Below, one piece after another: positions 16,948 to 25,097 of a DNA stretch of 64,000 nt (position 1 is its first letter; each line of letters begins with the position of its first letter). Source of the stretch: SAR324 cluster bacterium (GTDB lineage: Bacteria; SAR324; XYD2-FULL-50-16). The position numbers and the translations under genes were made by a program. The DNA lies in contig JANQGX010000055.1 in NCBI GenBank assembly GCA_028282885.1, forward strand, positions 1 to 64,000. The letters run 5' to 3'. A model generated the notes under the pieces. The model searched no databases. It saw nothing but the letters and a program-made list of their open reading frames with translations, and was not told where the DNA came from.

Positions 16948-18255
16948 TTATTCGGCAGCAAAAGGGGATGTTTGTGATTTTTTCCGTGTCAGTTTTGTTT
17001 TGTAAAAGAAAAGATACCAGAAGGAGAGAATCAATAGTAACCAAACCAGTGCAATCATGATAACGAACGGCCAGGGGACACTATATATTGCCACGAGAAA
17101 GTAATTCATAAAAAACAGAATCAGGCCAATTATCAGCCAGTGTGCATACTTCCAGTGTCTTTTGACAGCCCCGGACCCGAGATTTCGATTAACTCTTTTC
17201 TGCAGACCAACTTTCAAGCCGGTCAGTGTAAGTCCTGATATCGCTAATCCGAACAAAAACCAGATTAATTTCGTTACAAGACCACCCCAGGTTCCGAAAT
17301 GCAGGGGATCGGCGATATCATTCAGCCAGGTGACCGTATCGATACTGTCAGCTTTTTGCCACTGGATAACCTGGTAAGTCGTCGGATGAATGTAGACCCG
17401 ATTGGCGCGGTTCCGGACCAGTTGTACTTCGCTGGAACCTGTCAGGTAAAGCGGATGGCTCGGGGATGAAGGGGGGGTAATATCCTTGACGTTTAAATTC
17501 GGGATATAGGATTTAGCGATTTTAACGGCCCTGTTATAATCAATGTCATAGGAAAATCTTTCAAAAGGGAGTGTCTCTTCAATCGGCATTTGAAGGATCG
17601 GCATTTTCATGTTAGCGGTGGTGCGAATATCTGCCACGTTGATTCGTTCCGCGAAATACCAGATTCCGGTCAACGAGAACAGGAGGATCAGGGGAAGGGA
17701 CCAAAGTCCGGACAGGCGATGCAGATTGATTAAAACAGCATTCGTTTTCCTTCCCTTTCTGAGAAAGAAAAACTTACGGAACCAGTTCTTATAGAAAAGC
17801 AAGGCAGTAATTGTTTGTACCAATAGACAAAATGCAAAAAAAAGTACGAGGTAATGCCCGATTCCAAAGGGAATAAAAAGAAAATAGTGCAGATCTCTCA
17901 AATATCGCTGCAAAGTCAGCCTGGAAGCTCCCTGAATGGCACCATTATAAGGATTGATGTACAGGAACAGCTTATTCTCATCGGTTTTTAACTGAATCAC
18001 ATCACAAAGATACTTTTCTACAGCCCCTCTCCAGTGTACGATAGTACCCTGTGGATATTCATTTTTCAGGTTAGTGACAATGCTGTTTTTGTCAGCTATC
18101 CAGCCTGTTGGCTTCGCCCTGTATGCGGGATTAAGCAGCCATTCGATCTCATGACTCAGCGTGGCCAGAGTTCCGGAGAAACAGACAATAAATAAAAGGA
18201 TGCTCAGATTAACGCCGATCCAACGATGCGGTTTGTAAAACGCTTTTCTCTTCAT
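16948..18255 (-). CDS. PepSY-associated membrane protein (PiuB-like)
   Basis: A 435-residue membrane protein of the PepSY_TM family. It starts KPHRWIGVNLSILLFIVCFS, the usual first membrane helix after a histidine-containing HRW motif, and has further helices at LVLFFAFCLLVQTITALLF, LPLILLFSLTGIWYF and near the C-terminus. An extracytoplasmic PepSY-like region lies between the first helices. Members are often iron-regulated and sit beside TonB receptors, where a role in ferric-siderophore reduction has been suggested. Here the neighbour is a porin, so the function is open. Confidence 0.8.
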   Translation of the reverse strand: MKRKAFYKPHRWIGVNLSILLFIVCFSGTLATLSHEIEWLLNPAYRAKPTGWIADKNSIVTNLKNEYPQGTIVHWRGAVEKYLCDVIQLKTDENKLFLYINPYNGAIQGASRLTLQRYLRDLHYFLFIPFGIGHYLVLFFAFCLLVQTITALLFYKNWFRKFFFLRKGRKTNAVLINLHRLSGLWSLPLILLFSLTGIWYFAERINVADIRTTANMKMPILQMPIEETLPFERFSYDIDYNRAVKIAKSYIPNLNVKDITPPSSPSHPLYLTGSSEVQLVRNRANRVYIHPTTYQVIQWQKADSIDTVTWLNDIADPLHFGTWGGLVTKLIWFLFGLAISGLTLTGLKVGLQKRVNRNLGSGAVKRHWKYAHWLIIGLILFFMNYFLVAIYSVPWPFVIMIALVWLLLILSFWYLFFYKTKLTRKKSQTSPFAAE

Positions 18256-18433
18256 TTTCTGTCACACCCCTGGCTATGTGGTGGTGGTTTTGATAAGATT
18301 CAGCGGCTGTTAATTGGGTATCGGTCGATTTCCCGTTTTACAGCCACATCAGGTAAAATCGCTGTCAAAGCAGACTTCCGGGTTTGTCACAGAAGCCTGG
18401 TTAATAGCTGTAGGTCTTTTTGGAGGGCATGGT

Positions 18434-18456
18434 AAAAATGCCCCCTGTCAGCGGGG
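18434..18456 (-). terminator. Intrinsic terminator of the porin gene
   Basis: Read on the minus strand, 24 bases after the porin stop, CCCC-GCTGACA-GGGG forms a GC stem followed within three bases by a run of five T (18434-18438). A second stem, GGGCAT/ATGCCC, overlaps the T run and extends downstream. Position and structure fit rho-independent termination. Confidence 0.55.
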
Positions 18457-18479
18457 ACCAAGGTACAATGAGTTATTGG

Positions 18480-19946
18480 CTAAAACCGAGCATAAAGGGA
18501 AGCGCCGATGAAATCCAAGTTTATCGAATCCCCGGCCGGGGTGGCATCCCTGCCGTTGTATCTGGTCGTATGTAACAAGGCGAACTTCAACCCGGATTTT
18601 TTATCCTTGGTCAATGGCCAATCATAGACCAAATCGCTGACCTCATGGTCGATCTGGCTTGACTTCATTTCTTCTCCCTGCATTGCGATCTTGATAGTCA
18701 GTAAGCCGTGGGTTGCAATGATTTTTCCCGGTCCCAGGTTAAAATGAGCCTGGATGGCGTATTCGCTGCCGTTGAATTCAACATCCAACGGTTTATCTAT
18801 GTCAAACTTGGATCCAAACAGAAGCTTAAGACCTGCCCTCGCTTGGGTATCGGTAATTTCGGAAAAAGGATTGATCCCTTTAAATACTTCACGGTTGGAG
18901 GTTCCGCCATATAAGATCAATCGAAAGCTGTCCGGCAAGTCATAAGCGATATTAAGCGCTGAGCCGACATGGTTATATTCCGGACCGCCATCCCTTTTAT
19001 CTGCCGTGGCAGTACCCGAGTGGATTCCGATCGCAATCCTGTCCGTTTCAGTCAGCAACCCCTGGAAGATACCTCCTTGTGCACCTAGAGCATAACCGTA
19101 ACCCTCAAATCCCAGTTTGGCATTTTCACAAATATCACAAACCCACGACTTTCCGGGGGCTACACCTAAAACTTCATACAACCACTGGTCTTCCTGCCCC
19201 GGCGTAACACCAAGCAGATTTGTAACTGTTGAATGGCTATCATGGTCCGGTAGACGGATCACCTTGATGACGTCATTCATCGCTTTTTCTATTGATTGCT
19301 GAAGGTCATCTCTTTGATCGCCAACCACTTTGGTGATAAAATAGGGATTAATAGTATAATAGGTGGCGGCGATGTTCAGGGCTCCCAGAACCTTATAATT
19401 GAGTTTAATTCCGGGCCCTGACATATTTGCCATAAACCCCAGGTAATTCATCTTGGTGGTGATCCCAATGTCTTTCAACCCTGAGGAAGCCACCCATCCC
19501 CCGGAACCGATTGCGGGGTTTTCTCCAAGTCGGATATAAAAATCATCAGAGAAGTTAAATTTGGCAAAGGCATTAAATATTTCACGATGATCGGTTTCAT
19601 CCAATACATGAGGAGTGTTTGAAGAAAAACTGACCCCGACATCAAATTTTTCGTATTGTGCCCTGGCCTTTAGTGATGATTTATAAGTGAGCTTAACTTC
19701 CGGTGGTTTTGTGGTTTTGTCATAATCCACAGAACCGTCTGAATTGCGGCGACTATAAGTAAAATAGTCCTGATCAAGCCGATCGTCATCTTTGCTGCGT
19801 CCTCCACTTTTGCCATCATAATCCATCAGGCCAAAAGTCATTCTGACAGTACCATCCAGAACGATTTTATCACCGCTGAAACCGAAAACGGGAATAGCAA
19901 TCAGGCCTGCGATGATAATTAAACACCGAATCGTTATTCTTAACAT
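18480..19946 (-). CDS. Outer-membrane porin-like beta-barrel protein
   Basis: A 488-residue protein with a signal peptide (ITIRCLIIIAGLIAIPVFGF, cleaved near FSGD). Alternating hydrophobic/polar strands follow throughout, and the last residues are LDFIGASLYARF, ending in phenylalanine as required for outer-membrane assembly. Residues around 40-75 are rich in D, G and S, likely an external loop or calcium-binding turn. ATG 19946 has CAGGAG at good spacing. No sequence signature fixes the substrate; a general or solute-specific porin is likely. A terminator follows at 18434-18456. Confidence 0.75.
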   Translation of the reverse strand: MLRITIRCLIIIAGLIAIPVFGFSGDKIVLDGTVRMTFGLMDYDGKSGGRSKDDDRLDQDYFTYSRRNSDGSVDYDKTTKPPEVKLTYKSSLKARAQYEKFDVGVSFSSNTPHVLDETDHREIFNAFAKFNFSDDFYIRLGENPAIGSGGWVASSGLKDIGITTKMNYLGFMANMSGPGIKLNYKVLGALNIAATYYTINPYFITKVVGDQRDDLQQSIEKAMNDVIKVIRLPDHDSHSTVTNLLGVTPGQEDQWLYEVLGVAPGKSWVCDICENAKLGFEGYGYALGAQGGIFQGLLTETDRIAIGIHSGTATADKRDGGPEYNHVGSALNIAYDLPDSFRLILYGGTSNREVFKGINPFSEITDTQARAGLKLLFGSKFDIDKPLDVEFNGSEYAIQAHFNLGPGKIIATHGLLTIKIAMQGEEMKSSQIDHEVSDLVYDWPLTKDKKSGLKFALLHTTRYNGRDATPAGDSINLDFIGASLYARF

Positions 19947-20316
19947 GGCTTTCTCCTGCTATGTTGTGAGAGTAAGAGCCCTCGTCGTCATCTGAATCCC
20001 GATGAGATGAATGGCATGGGCTCAAGAAAAATCGGAATCACAGTTCAATTTGATCAATAGACTGTTCACTTTAATGACAATATAAATTAATAATGTTATG
20101 ACCAATATGGTGTAAGTTTTTCTTATAATAGACATGATTGAAAACTCTCCTGAATCGGATCTTCAAGTCTGTCGAACTGCCTTGCGGAAGGATTGGTACT
20201 TTGCCCAACGTAAAACGTCTTCCGTTGACTGTTTCACAGAATTCAGACCGGATGATTAACGATTTTGCTCCTTATGGCCCGGATCCCGGGTGGTTGACAT
20301 CGATTATGGTTTTCGC
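19947..20316. other. Intergenic region carrying the porin promoter
   Basis: A 370-base gap between the MFS gene end and the porin start, both on the minus strand. It is AT-rich around 20060-20140, where the porin promoter should lie, but I could not settle on one -35/-10 pair. A short reading frame at 20138 on the plus strand has no protein-like character and was not accepted. Confidence 0.4.
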
Positions 20317-21612
20317 CTATTTCGCTGTAGCCTTCCCGTAATCAGTGCCAAAACTTCGCGCACCCAGGAAGAAACAAATTGCCGCCATGAAATAACAAAT
20401 CGGAACCAGACTAAAGGCTGCAGCCAAATTTGGATTTCCAGGAGTTCCAAGTCTATCAGACAACCAGCCGACAACCGTTGCACCCGGACTTGCCAGCATA
20501 TGGCCGATAAAGAGGTAAATAGCCAAACTCATACTTCGTGATTTAAGCGGCGAAAGATCCATGATGGTACTTCCAATAGGTGACAATACTGCAAAAGCCA
20601 GTACGGCGGTTATCAAGATGCAGCAGTAACCGATGACAAAAAAGCCGGAGTGATCGGCCACGAAAGCGATCGAAACGGAAACGGTTCCGATGGCGGTCAG
20701 TGTCCCCGCGGTCAGCGGTCTTCCCCCAATGTGTTTTTCCCTCCACTTGTCAGCAATGATACCGGCAAGGAGTGAGCCCAGGGCTGCAAAGACAAAGATT
20801 ATCCCAAACATGGTAGACGCTTGAGTAACATCCCATCCGCGTGATCGTGTGAAATAAAGCGGCAGAAACTGCATTACCGAAGTATTGGAAAAACTGCAAA
20901 ACGAAAATCCAATAGTCAGAAACCAAAATGTCTTGAATCGACAAACAAAACGAATATCGCTGAAAATCTCACGACTGAAGGAATAGCCGCTTTTCGACTC
21001 GGTTGAATAATCCTTTGTAAATAGTATCAATATCCCCAGTATGACTCCCGGTACGGCAAAAATATAGTAAGGTGCTCTCCATCCCAAACCCCAGAGGTTC
21101 GCTTTTGCTATGTAACCGCCAACCAGCGCCCCCATGATTAACCCGACGGGCGCTCCCATCACAAATATCCCGTTCACTCTGGCACGAGCTCTTTCGCGAA
21201 ATGTTCCGGATATATAGGCCATTCCTCCGGCCGCATAACCGGCTTCTCCGATGCCCACCCAGCCCCTGGCATGCATGAGCGCAGGAAAGGATTTTCCTAA
21301 TCCGGTTAACAGCGTTCCGACACTCCAAACCATTGCCATGAGTGATAACGCTTTTTTCCGACTCCAGCGATCAACTAATATAGCTACCGGTACTGCCAGC
21401 ACGGCAGTCATGATTAAATAGATCGTTCCCAACCAGCCCAATTGTGTATCTGTAAAGCCAAGATCTTCTTTGATAAGGGGGAGCGTCACCGATATGATCG
21501 TTCTATCCATATAGTTGACGACGTAGAGCAGTACCACGACTACCAAGATAAATATTGATTGAGACTGGCTTCGATCGTTTGTATCCGGCTCGCCATTAGA
21601 AATTGGTTGCAT
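20317..21612 (-). CDS. MFS transporter (organic anion/spinster-like)
   Basis: A 431-residue major facilitator with about twelve membrane segments. LLYVVNYMDRTIISVTLPLI in the first helix and VDRWSRKKALSLMA in loop 2-3 are typical of the anion:cation symporter and spinster-like groups. ATG 21612 is preferred because AGGAG lies 9 bases upstream; ATG 21621 is too close to that site. It follows the FAD oxidoreductase gene by 42 bases and is the last gene of the minus-strand cluster headed by the GntR regulator at 30449. Import of the compound degraded by the cluster is the natural guess. Confidence 0.85.
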   Translation of the reverse strand: MQPISNGEPDTNDRSQSQSIFILVVVVLLYVVNYMDRTIISVTLPLIKEDLGFTDTQLGWLGTIYLIMTAVLAVPVAILVDRWSRKKALSLMAMVWSVGTLLTGLGKSFPALMHARGWVGIGEAGYAAGGMAYISGTFRERARARVNGIFVMGAPVGLIMGALVGGYIAKANLWGLGWRAPYYIFAVPGVILGILILFTKDYSTESKSGYSFSREIFSDIRFVCRFKTFWFLTIGFSFCSFSNTSVMQFLPLYFTRSRGWDVTQASTMFGIIFVFAALGSLLAGIIADKWREKHIGGRPLTAGTLTAIGTVSVSIAFVADHSGFFVIGYCCILITAVLAFAVLSPIGSTIMDLSPLKSRSMSLAIYLFIGHMLASPGATVVGWLSDRLGTPGNPNLAAAFSLVPICYFMAAICFFLGARSFGTDYGKATAK

Positions 21613-21654
21613 AAGCTTCATCTCCTATCAAGTGATTTGTTTCTGATTTTATTG

Positions 21655-22965
21655 TTAACCCTGAACAGAAAATGTACTTTCCCTGTTGATATCGCGGTTT
21701 CTGGAAAAAGATCCGGTGTTCAATATCACATCAATATTCTGTAATTTGGACTGAACCGGGGTCTGATCGTGGTCAATTCCGTTTTCGCAGGCAGAAATGA
21801 TTTGGGCCATAATTCGTCCGGCTACGGGACCATTTTTAAACTGGTTGCCGCTTGTCCCGATTGCCAGATAAAAACCTTCCAAATCTGAGCGGTCATAAAT
21901 GGGTAACCAATCGTCACTAACATCGTAAAGCCCTACGATTCCCCTGACATGATTCGGAATCGGGAGATTAGGGATACGATTGGCCAACCGATAAACCTGT
22001 GTTTTCCAGATTTCATTGGTATTGTTCCGATTATACCGATCCGGATTCTCAATCCAGACTCTTTCGTCACATTCCGGATCGAGACTGCCTGCAAGAATTT
22101 GATTGCCACTTTCAGGGCGGTGATAAATACCGGTATCAACATCCGATACCACACAAACCGTTTCATCGTAGGTGAACTCCTCAGGAGAAGGTAGAAAATG
22201 CACCTCTCTTCGAAGAGCTTTTGTTTTAATATTTGAAGATTTCTCAATACCCGCCATTCGATTAACAAGGAAGGAATGGGGGCCGGCCGCATTGACGATG
22301 AAACCGGCCTCAATGATACGGCCATCCTGAAGCATGACACCGGTTACCTTGCTGTCGTTCTGAAGAATCTTAATAACCTTGCTGCTGAAAATGAATTCTC
22401 CCCCTATTAACTCTGTCGCCTCCTGGATGTTCCGGACTGTAAGCTGGGGATCATCAACATAGCCTCCCCTGGGGAAAAAAAAGAAATCACCATTCAACAC
22501 GGTGTCCGACAGCCTCAGAAACTCGGGATCGTCCAATCGTTTTGGGGGATAGTAGGATCGATCTGAAAAGTGAGGCAAGGTTGTCGCGATCTTCTGCCAA
22601 TCCCAGATTTCATATGGTATCTTTAGTTCATCGTGATTTTGTTTTACTTTGCTTGTCAGGGCTTTTCTCTGATCGATAACCAGAAAGCCGACTTCCCTGA
22701 ACCGGCTTAACCATTTGACATTTTTTAGATTCAAATAGTCCGCCCAGTTTATCCAGTCGAAATAGCTGTCATAGGCTAGTGCGGTTCCCTCCAACGTCGA
22801 ATAGTTTGTTCTGATGATGGCACAGGAGTCACCGGTGGATCCATAACCGGCGGCAGGTTGCTTGTCGATATTCAAGGTTTTGAATCCTTTCTTACAAAGC
22901 TCATAAGCAATAGAAGCTCCTATGATGCCGGTACCAATAATGATCCCATCTGGTTTTGCACTCAA
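21655..22965 (-). CDS. FAD-dependent oxidoreductase (DAO family)
   Basis: A 436-residue D-amino-acid-oxidase-type flavoprotein. The N-terminal dinucleotide fold reads GIIIGTGIIGASIAYELCKK and ends with the acidic NIDKQ. The C-terminal DVSDDWLPIYDRSDLEGFY then GTSGNQFKNGPVAGRIMAQ is the typical second FAD contact. Such enzymes oxidise secondary or tertiary amines (sarcosine, glycine betaine breakdown products) or D-amino acids. TTG 22965 is preferred because GGGAG is 7 bases upstream; TTG 22971 is an alternative too close to that site. It overlaps no gene but abuts a relic of a peptidase gene. The electron acceptor in an anaerobe would not be oxygen, so it probably works as a dehydrogenase. 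Confidence 0.85.
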   Translation of the reverse strand: MSAKPDGIIIGTGIIGASIAYELCKKGFKTLNIDKQPAAGYGSTGDSCAIIRTNYSTLEGTALAYDSYFDWINWADYLNLKNVKWLSRFREVGFLVIDQRKALTSKVKQNHDELKIPYEIWDWQKIATTLPHFSDRSYYPPKRLDDPEFLRLSDTVLNGDFFFFPRGGYVDDPQLTVRNIQEATELIGGEFIFSSKVIKILQNDSKVTGVMLQDGRIIEAGFIVNAAGPHSFLVNRMAGIEKSSNIKTKALRREVHFLPSPEEFTYDETVCVVSDVDTGIYHRPESGNQILAGSLDPECDERVWIENPDRYNRNNTNEIWKTQVYRLANRIPNLPIPNHVRGIVGLYDVSDDWLPIYDRSDLEGFYLAIGTSGNQFKNGPVAGRIMAQIISACENGIDHDQTPVQSKLQNIDVILNTGSFSRNRDINRESTFSVQG

Positions 22966-22967
22966 TT

Positions 22968-23162
22968 TCAATCTCCCTTAAAAATAGTATTGATCATACT
23001 ATAAATATTCTTAAAAATACGCCGATCCGTTCTCTTGAAAAGGCAATTTTCCCCAACCATTAACAGCAGCTCATATGGTTCTCGATGTTTATTAAACTCG
23101 TTGATCAACTCCGTTCCCCGGTGCGGCAATATGCCTACACGAATAAGATCATTGGATCTCAC
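22968..23162 (-). pseudogene. Relic of an S9 prolyl oligopeptidase C-terminus
   Basis: The frame reads ELINEFNKHREPYELLLM then GENCLFKRTDRR, matching the end of the intact S9 peptidase at 25098-27374 (QLIDAFIKHRKPYDLLLM, GANHHFKGTDRR). The DNA is also clearly similar (23012-23110 against 25146-25240). The catalytic histidine region is altered (NHHF to NCLF) and nothing of the rest of the enzyme is present. It is best read as the leftover of a partial duplication or of a deleted paralogue, not as a working gene. Confidence 0.65.
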
Positions 23163-23213
23163 CTGTCTTGTTCCTATTACTCATTTCGTGCGACCGGACG
23201 ACTTGCCGCTTGA

Positions 23214-24827
23214 CTATGGAGCCATTCTTTTCAACACCGTATTGCCTAAACCGATTGAGAACAGAACTCGGCCATACCAGGGAAAAGGCTTGACATCCAA
23301 AGGAGGGGCATCTATCTCAACAATTGCAACATCAAAATCCTTACCGGCCAGAAACTCGCGTTTTAGCTTCGCAACCTCCGGCACAGCCTGTTCAATCTCG
23401 CGGTGTCTGTGGCCACCACCATTAACTATAATCCAGTGTGTATTGGGAAAGCTTTCCAATGACCGCTTTGCCCCGGCCGGGGTTGTATTCCCATCAAACG
23501 AACCCGACATTGCAAACACGGGTATCGCCGACGTAAACGGAGCCACCCATTCTGCATCTACAGCGGGAAACCCGATTTCGTCGCATGCAAAAACGTTATG
23601 TCTGGCGATGACGTTTTGCCCAATCCAATAGTGGGGCGCAACCTCCCGATTCTTTGAACTGATGAGCGCATCGTTAAATTCTTTCGATGTTGCGAAATTA
23701 CAAAGTGTTGAAATCGCAGAAATATTGAGTGGCATTGGCTTTGGTTGAAATTCCTTTTCAACACGGGCAATAGTTAGTTTGGCAATTCCCTCGTAAGCCC
23801 CCTTGTCCAATGCATAGAGAAACAGAGGCAACATGGAGGCCCCCTTGCGATGTTGTGTCATACCACCCGAATATATTATCCGTGCCACAGTCGCCGGATC
23901 AAATGTTAATGTCTCTTTTCGACCCAGAAAGTCCACCTCCACACTTACCGGTTCTTTTTCCAACCGCCGCATTAAATCACTCAGGGCCCCGGAAATGCCC
24001 TGCTCTCTAAACATAGACTTTACGGCCTCTGTAGCATCCAAATGCTTAACCTGATCGCTGAAGGCATCCTCCGCTTCATTTGGCAACCCCCAGGACCTGT
24101 CCAATCCGTAAACGCCGCTTATCGCCATTCGGTGCACCAGGTCGGGATGGCGTTTAGCCACGGCAATACTCCAGTAAGCACCAAAACTATTGCCTGTTAA
24201 AGAGAATTTTTTATATCCCAGGCTAACCATCAGATCAGCCACGTCGTCAGCGTACGCCACAGGATTATATCCTCTCAGGTCAGCACCCTGTTGCTCCCAG
24301 TAAGCCTTGCATTCTGATCCTTCCCGCGCATACATTCTATGCTGTGCTTCTTTCCTGATAATCAATTCCGGCTGTTTGACATGGCATATCAAACTTGGCT
24401 CAGACAGCCCCAAGCCCCTGCCGTCAATCAGAATCTGGTCTGCGAAGCTCTGCATTTCCGTCAGGACATGTATGCGGGTGGAGCGAGTTTCGATAATGCC
24501 TTTGGATGTTGGGCCACCATGCAATAAAACTACAGGTGGAGCCGGATCATCTGTTGTTGCCCTAATGCGAATAAAGGCCACCTTGATATTGCGGGTATTT
24601 GGGACACCACGAACCTCAGGGACAGCGACAAAGCCTTTTTCCCCTTCAACGCTTTCTCCCAGGTCATTCTTAAAAACATGCTTTTCGATATGGACCGTGC
24701 GAACCTCCGGGAAATAGTCTTGAACCGAAACCGCCGGACGTGTTCCTGTACCGTCTTTCGCTGTCACTGATGACGCCAAACAAACCGTAGATACCAAAAC
24801 CATTTTAAGAAAACGGGTACATTTCAT
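23214..24827 (-). CDS. S33-type alpha/beta hydrolase, probable secreted aminopeptidase
   Basis: A 537-residue alpha/beta hydrolase with a signal peptide (MKCTRFLKMVLVSTVCLASS, cleaved near VTAKD). It has the oxyanion motif VVLLHGGPTSKG, the nucleophile elbow GNSFGAYWS (S214), a late aspartate in MSGSFDGNTTPAG and the histidine in NGGGHRHRE, the layout of S33 prolyl iminopeptidase/tripeptidyl aminopeptidase proteins. It is likely periplasmic. AGGAGG lies 7 bases before its ATG. It follows an S9 peptidase gene in the same operon, so the two may trim peptides or amides one after the other. Confidence 0.82.
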   Translation of the reverse strand: MKCTRFLKMVLVSTVCLASSVTAKDGTGTRPAVSVQDYFPEVRTVHIEKHVFKNDLGESVEGEKGFVAVPEVRGVPNTRNIKVAFIRIRATTDDPAPPVVLLHGGPTSKGIIETRSTRIHVLTEMQSFADQILIDGRGLGLSEPSLICHVKQPELIIRKEAQHRMYAREGSECKAYWEQQGADLRGYNPVAYADDVADLMVSLGYKKFSLTGNSFGAYWSIAVAKRHPDLVHRMAISGVYGLDRSWGLPNEAEDAFSDQVKHLDATEAVKSMFREQGISGALSDLMRRLEKEPVSVEVDFLGRKETLTFDPATVARIIYSGGMTQHRKGASMLPLFLYALDKGAYEGIAKLTIARVEKEFQPKPMPLNISAISTLCNFATSKEFNDALISSKNREVAPHYWIGQNVIARHNVFACDEIGFPAVDAEWVAPFTSAIPVFAMSGSFDGNTTPAGAKRSLESFPNTHWIIVNGGGHRHREIEQAVPEVAKLKREFLAGKDFDVAIVEIDAPPLDVKPFPWYGRVLFSIGLGNTVLKRMAP

Positions 24828-25075
24828 GTCAATACCTCCTCGCCCTGTCGCTCACCGCGAAAGGTGTCTGTTTTAAAGTAAGAGCGCCCTTCTCCATAAC
24901 AGAGGTAATCTGCACAGGTAGTGTACAATGCATGACTTTCGGTTGAGATAAAGCCCGATATTAACAGCCCTGTTTTTCCAGCCGGCATTGTTGTTTTCAA
25001 ACGTTTCACCTGTCCGTCTTCAAAGACTTGGCGCATATGATTAACAGGTTGGGAATGAACGCTTTGATCCTTCAA
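24824..25075 (-). CDS. Uncertain small ORF between two peptidase genes
   Basis: An 83-codon frame starting at TTG 25075 and ending in a TGA that overlaps the ATG of the S33 hydrolase (ATGA at 24827-24824). No family was recognised, no clear ribosome binding site precedes it, and the composition is only mildly protein-like. The four-base overlap is the main support. It could equally be a relic like the one at 22968, or chance. Confidence 0.25.
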   Translation of the reverse strand: MKDQSVHSQPVNHMRQVFEDGQVKRLKTTMPAGKTGLLISGFISTESHALYTTCADYLCYGEGRSYFKTDTFRGERQGEEVLT

Positions 25076-25097
25076 AGGTTCACTGTGTTACCTGCTG

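Noticed and set aside
20138..20341. 67-codon plus-strand frame in the porin upstream region
   Set aside because: Overlaps the end of the MFS gene, lacks a ribosome binding site and has no similarity to known families.
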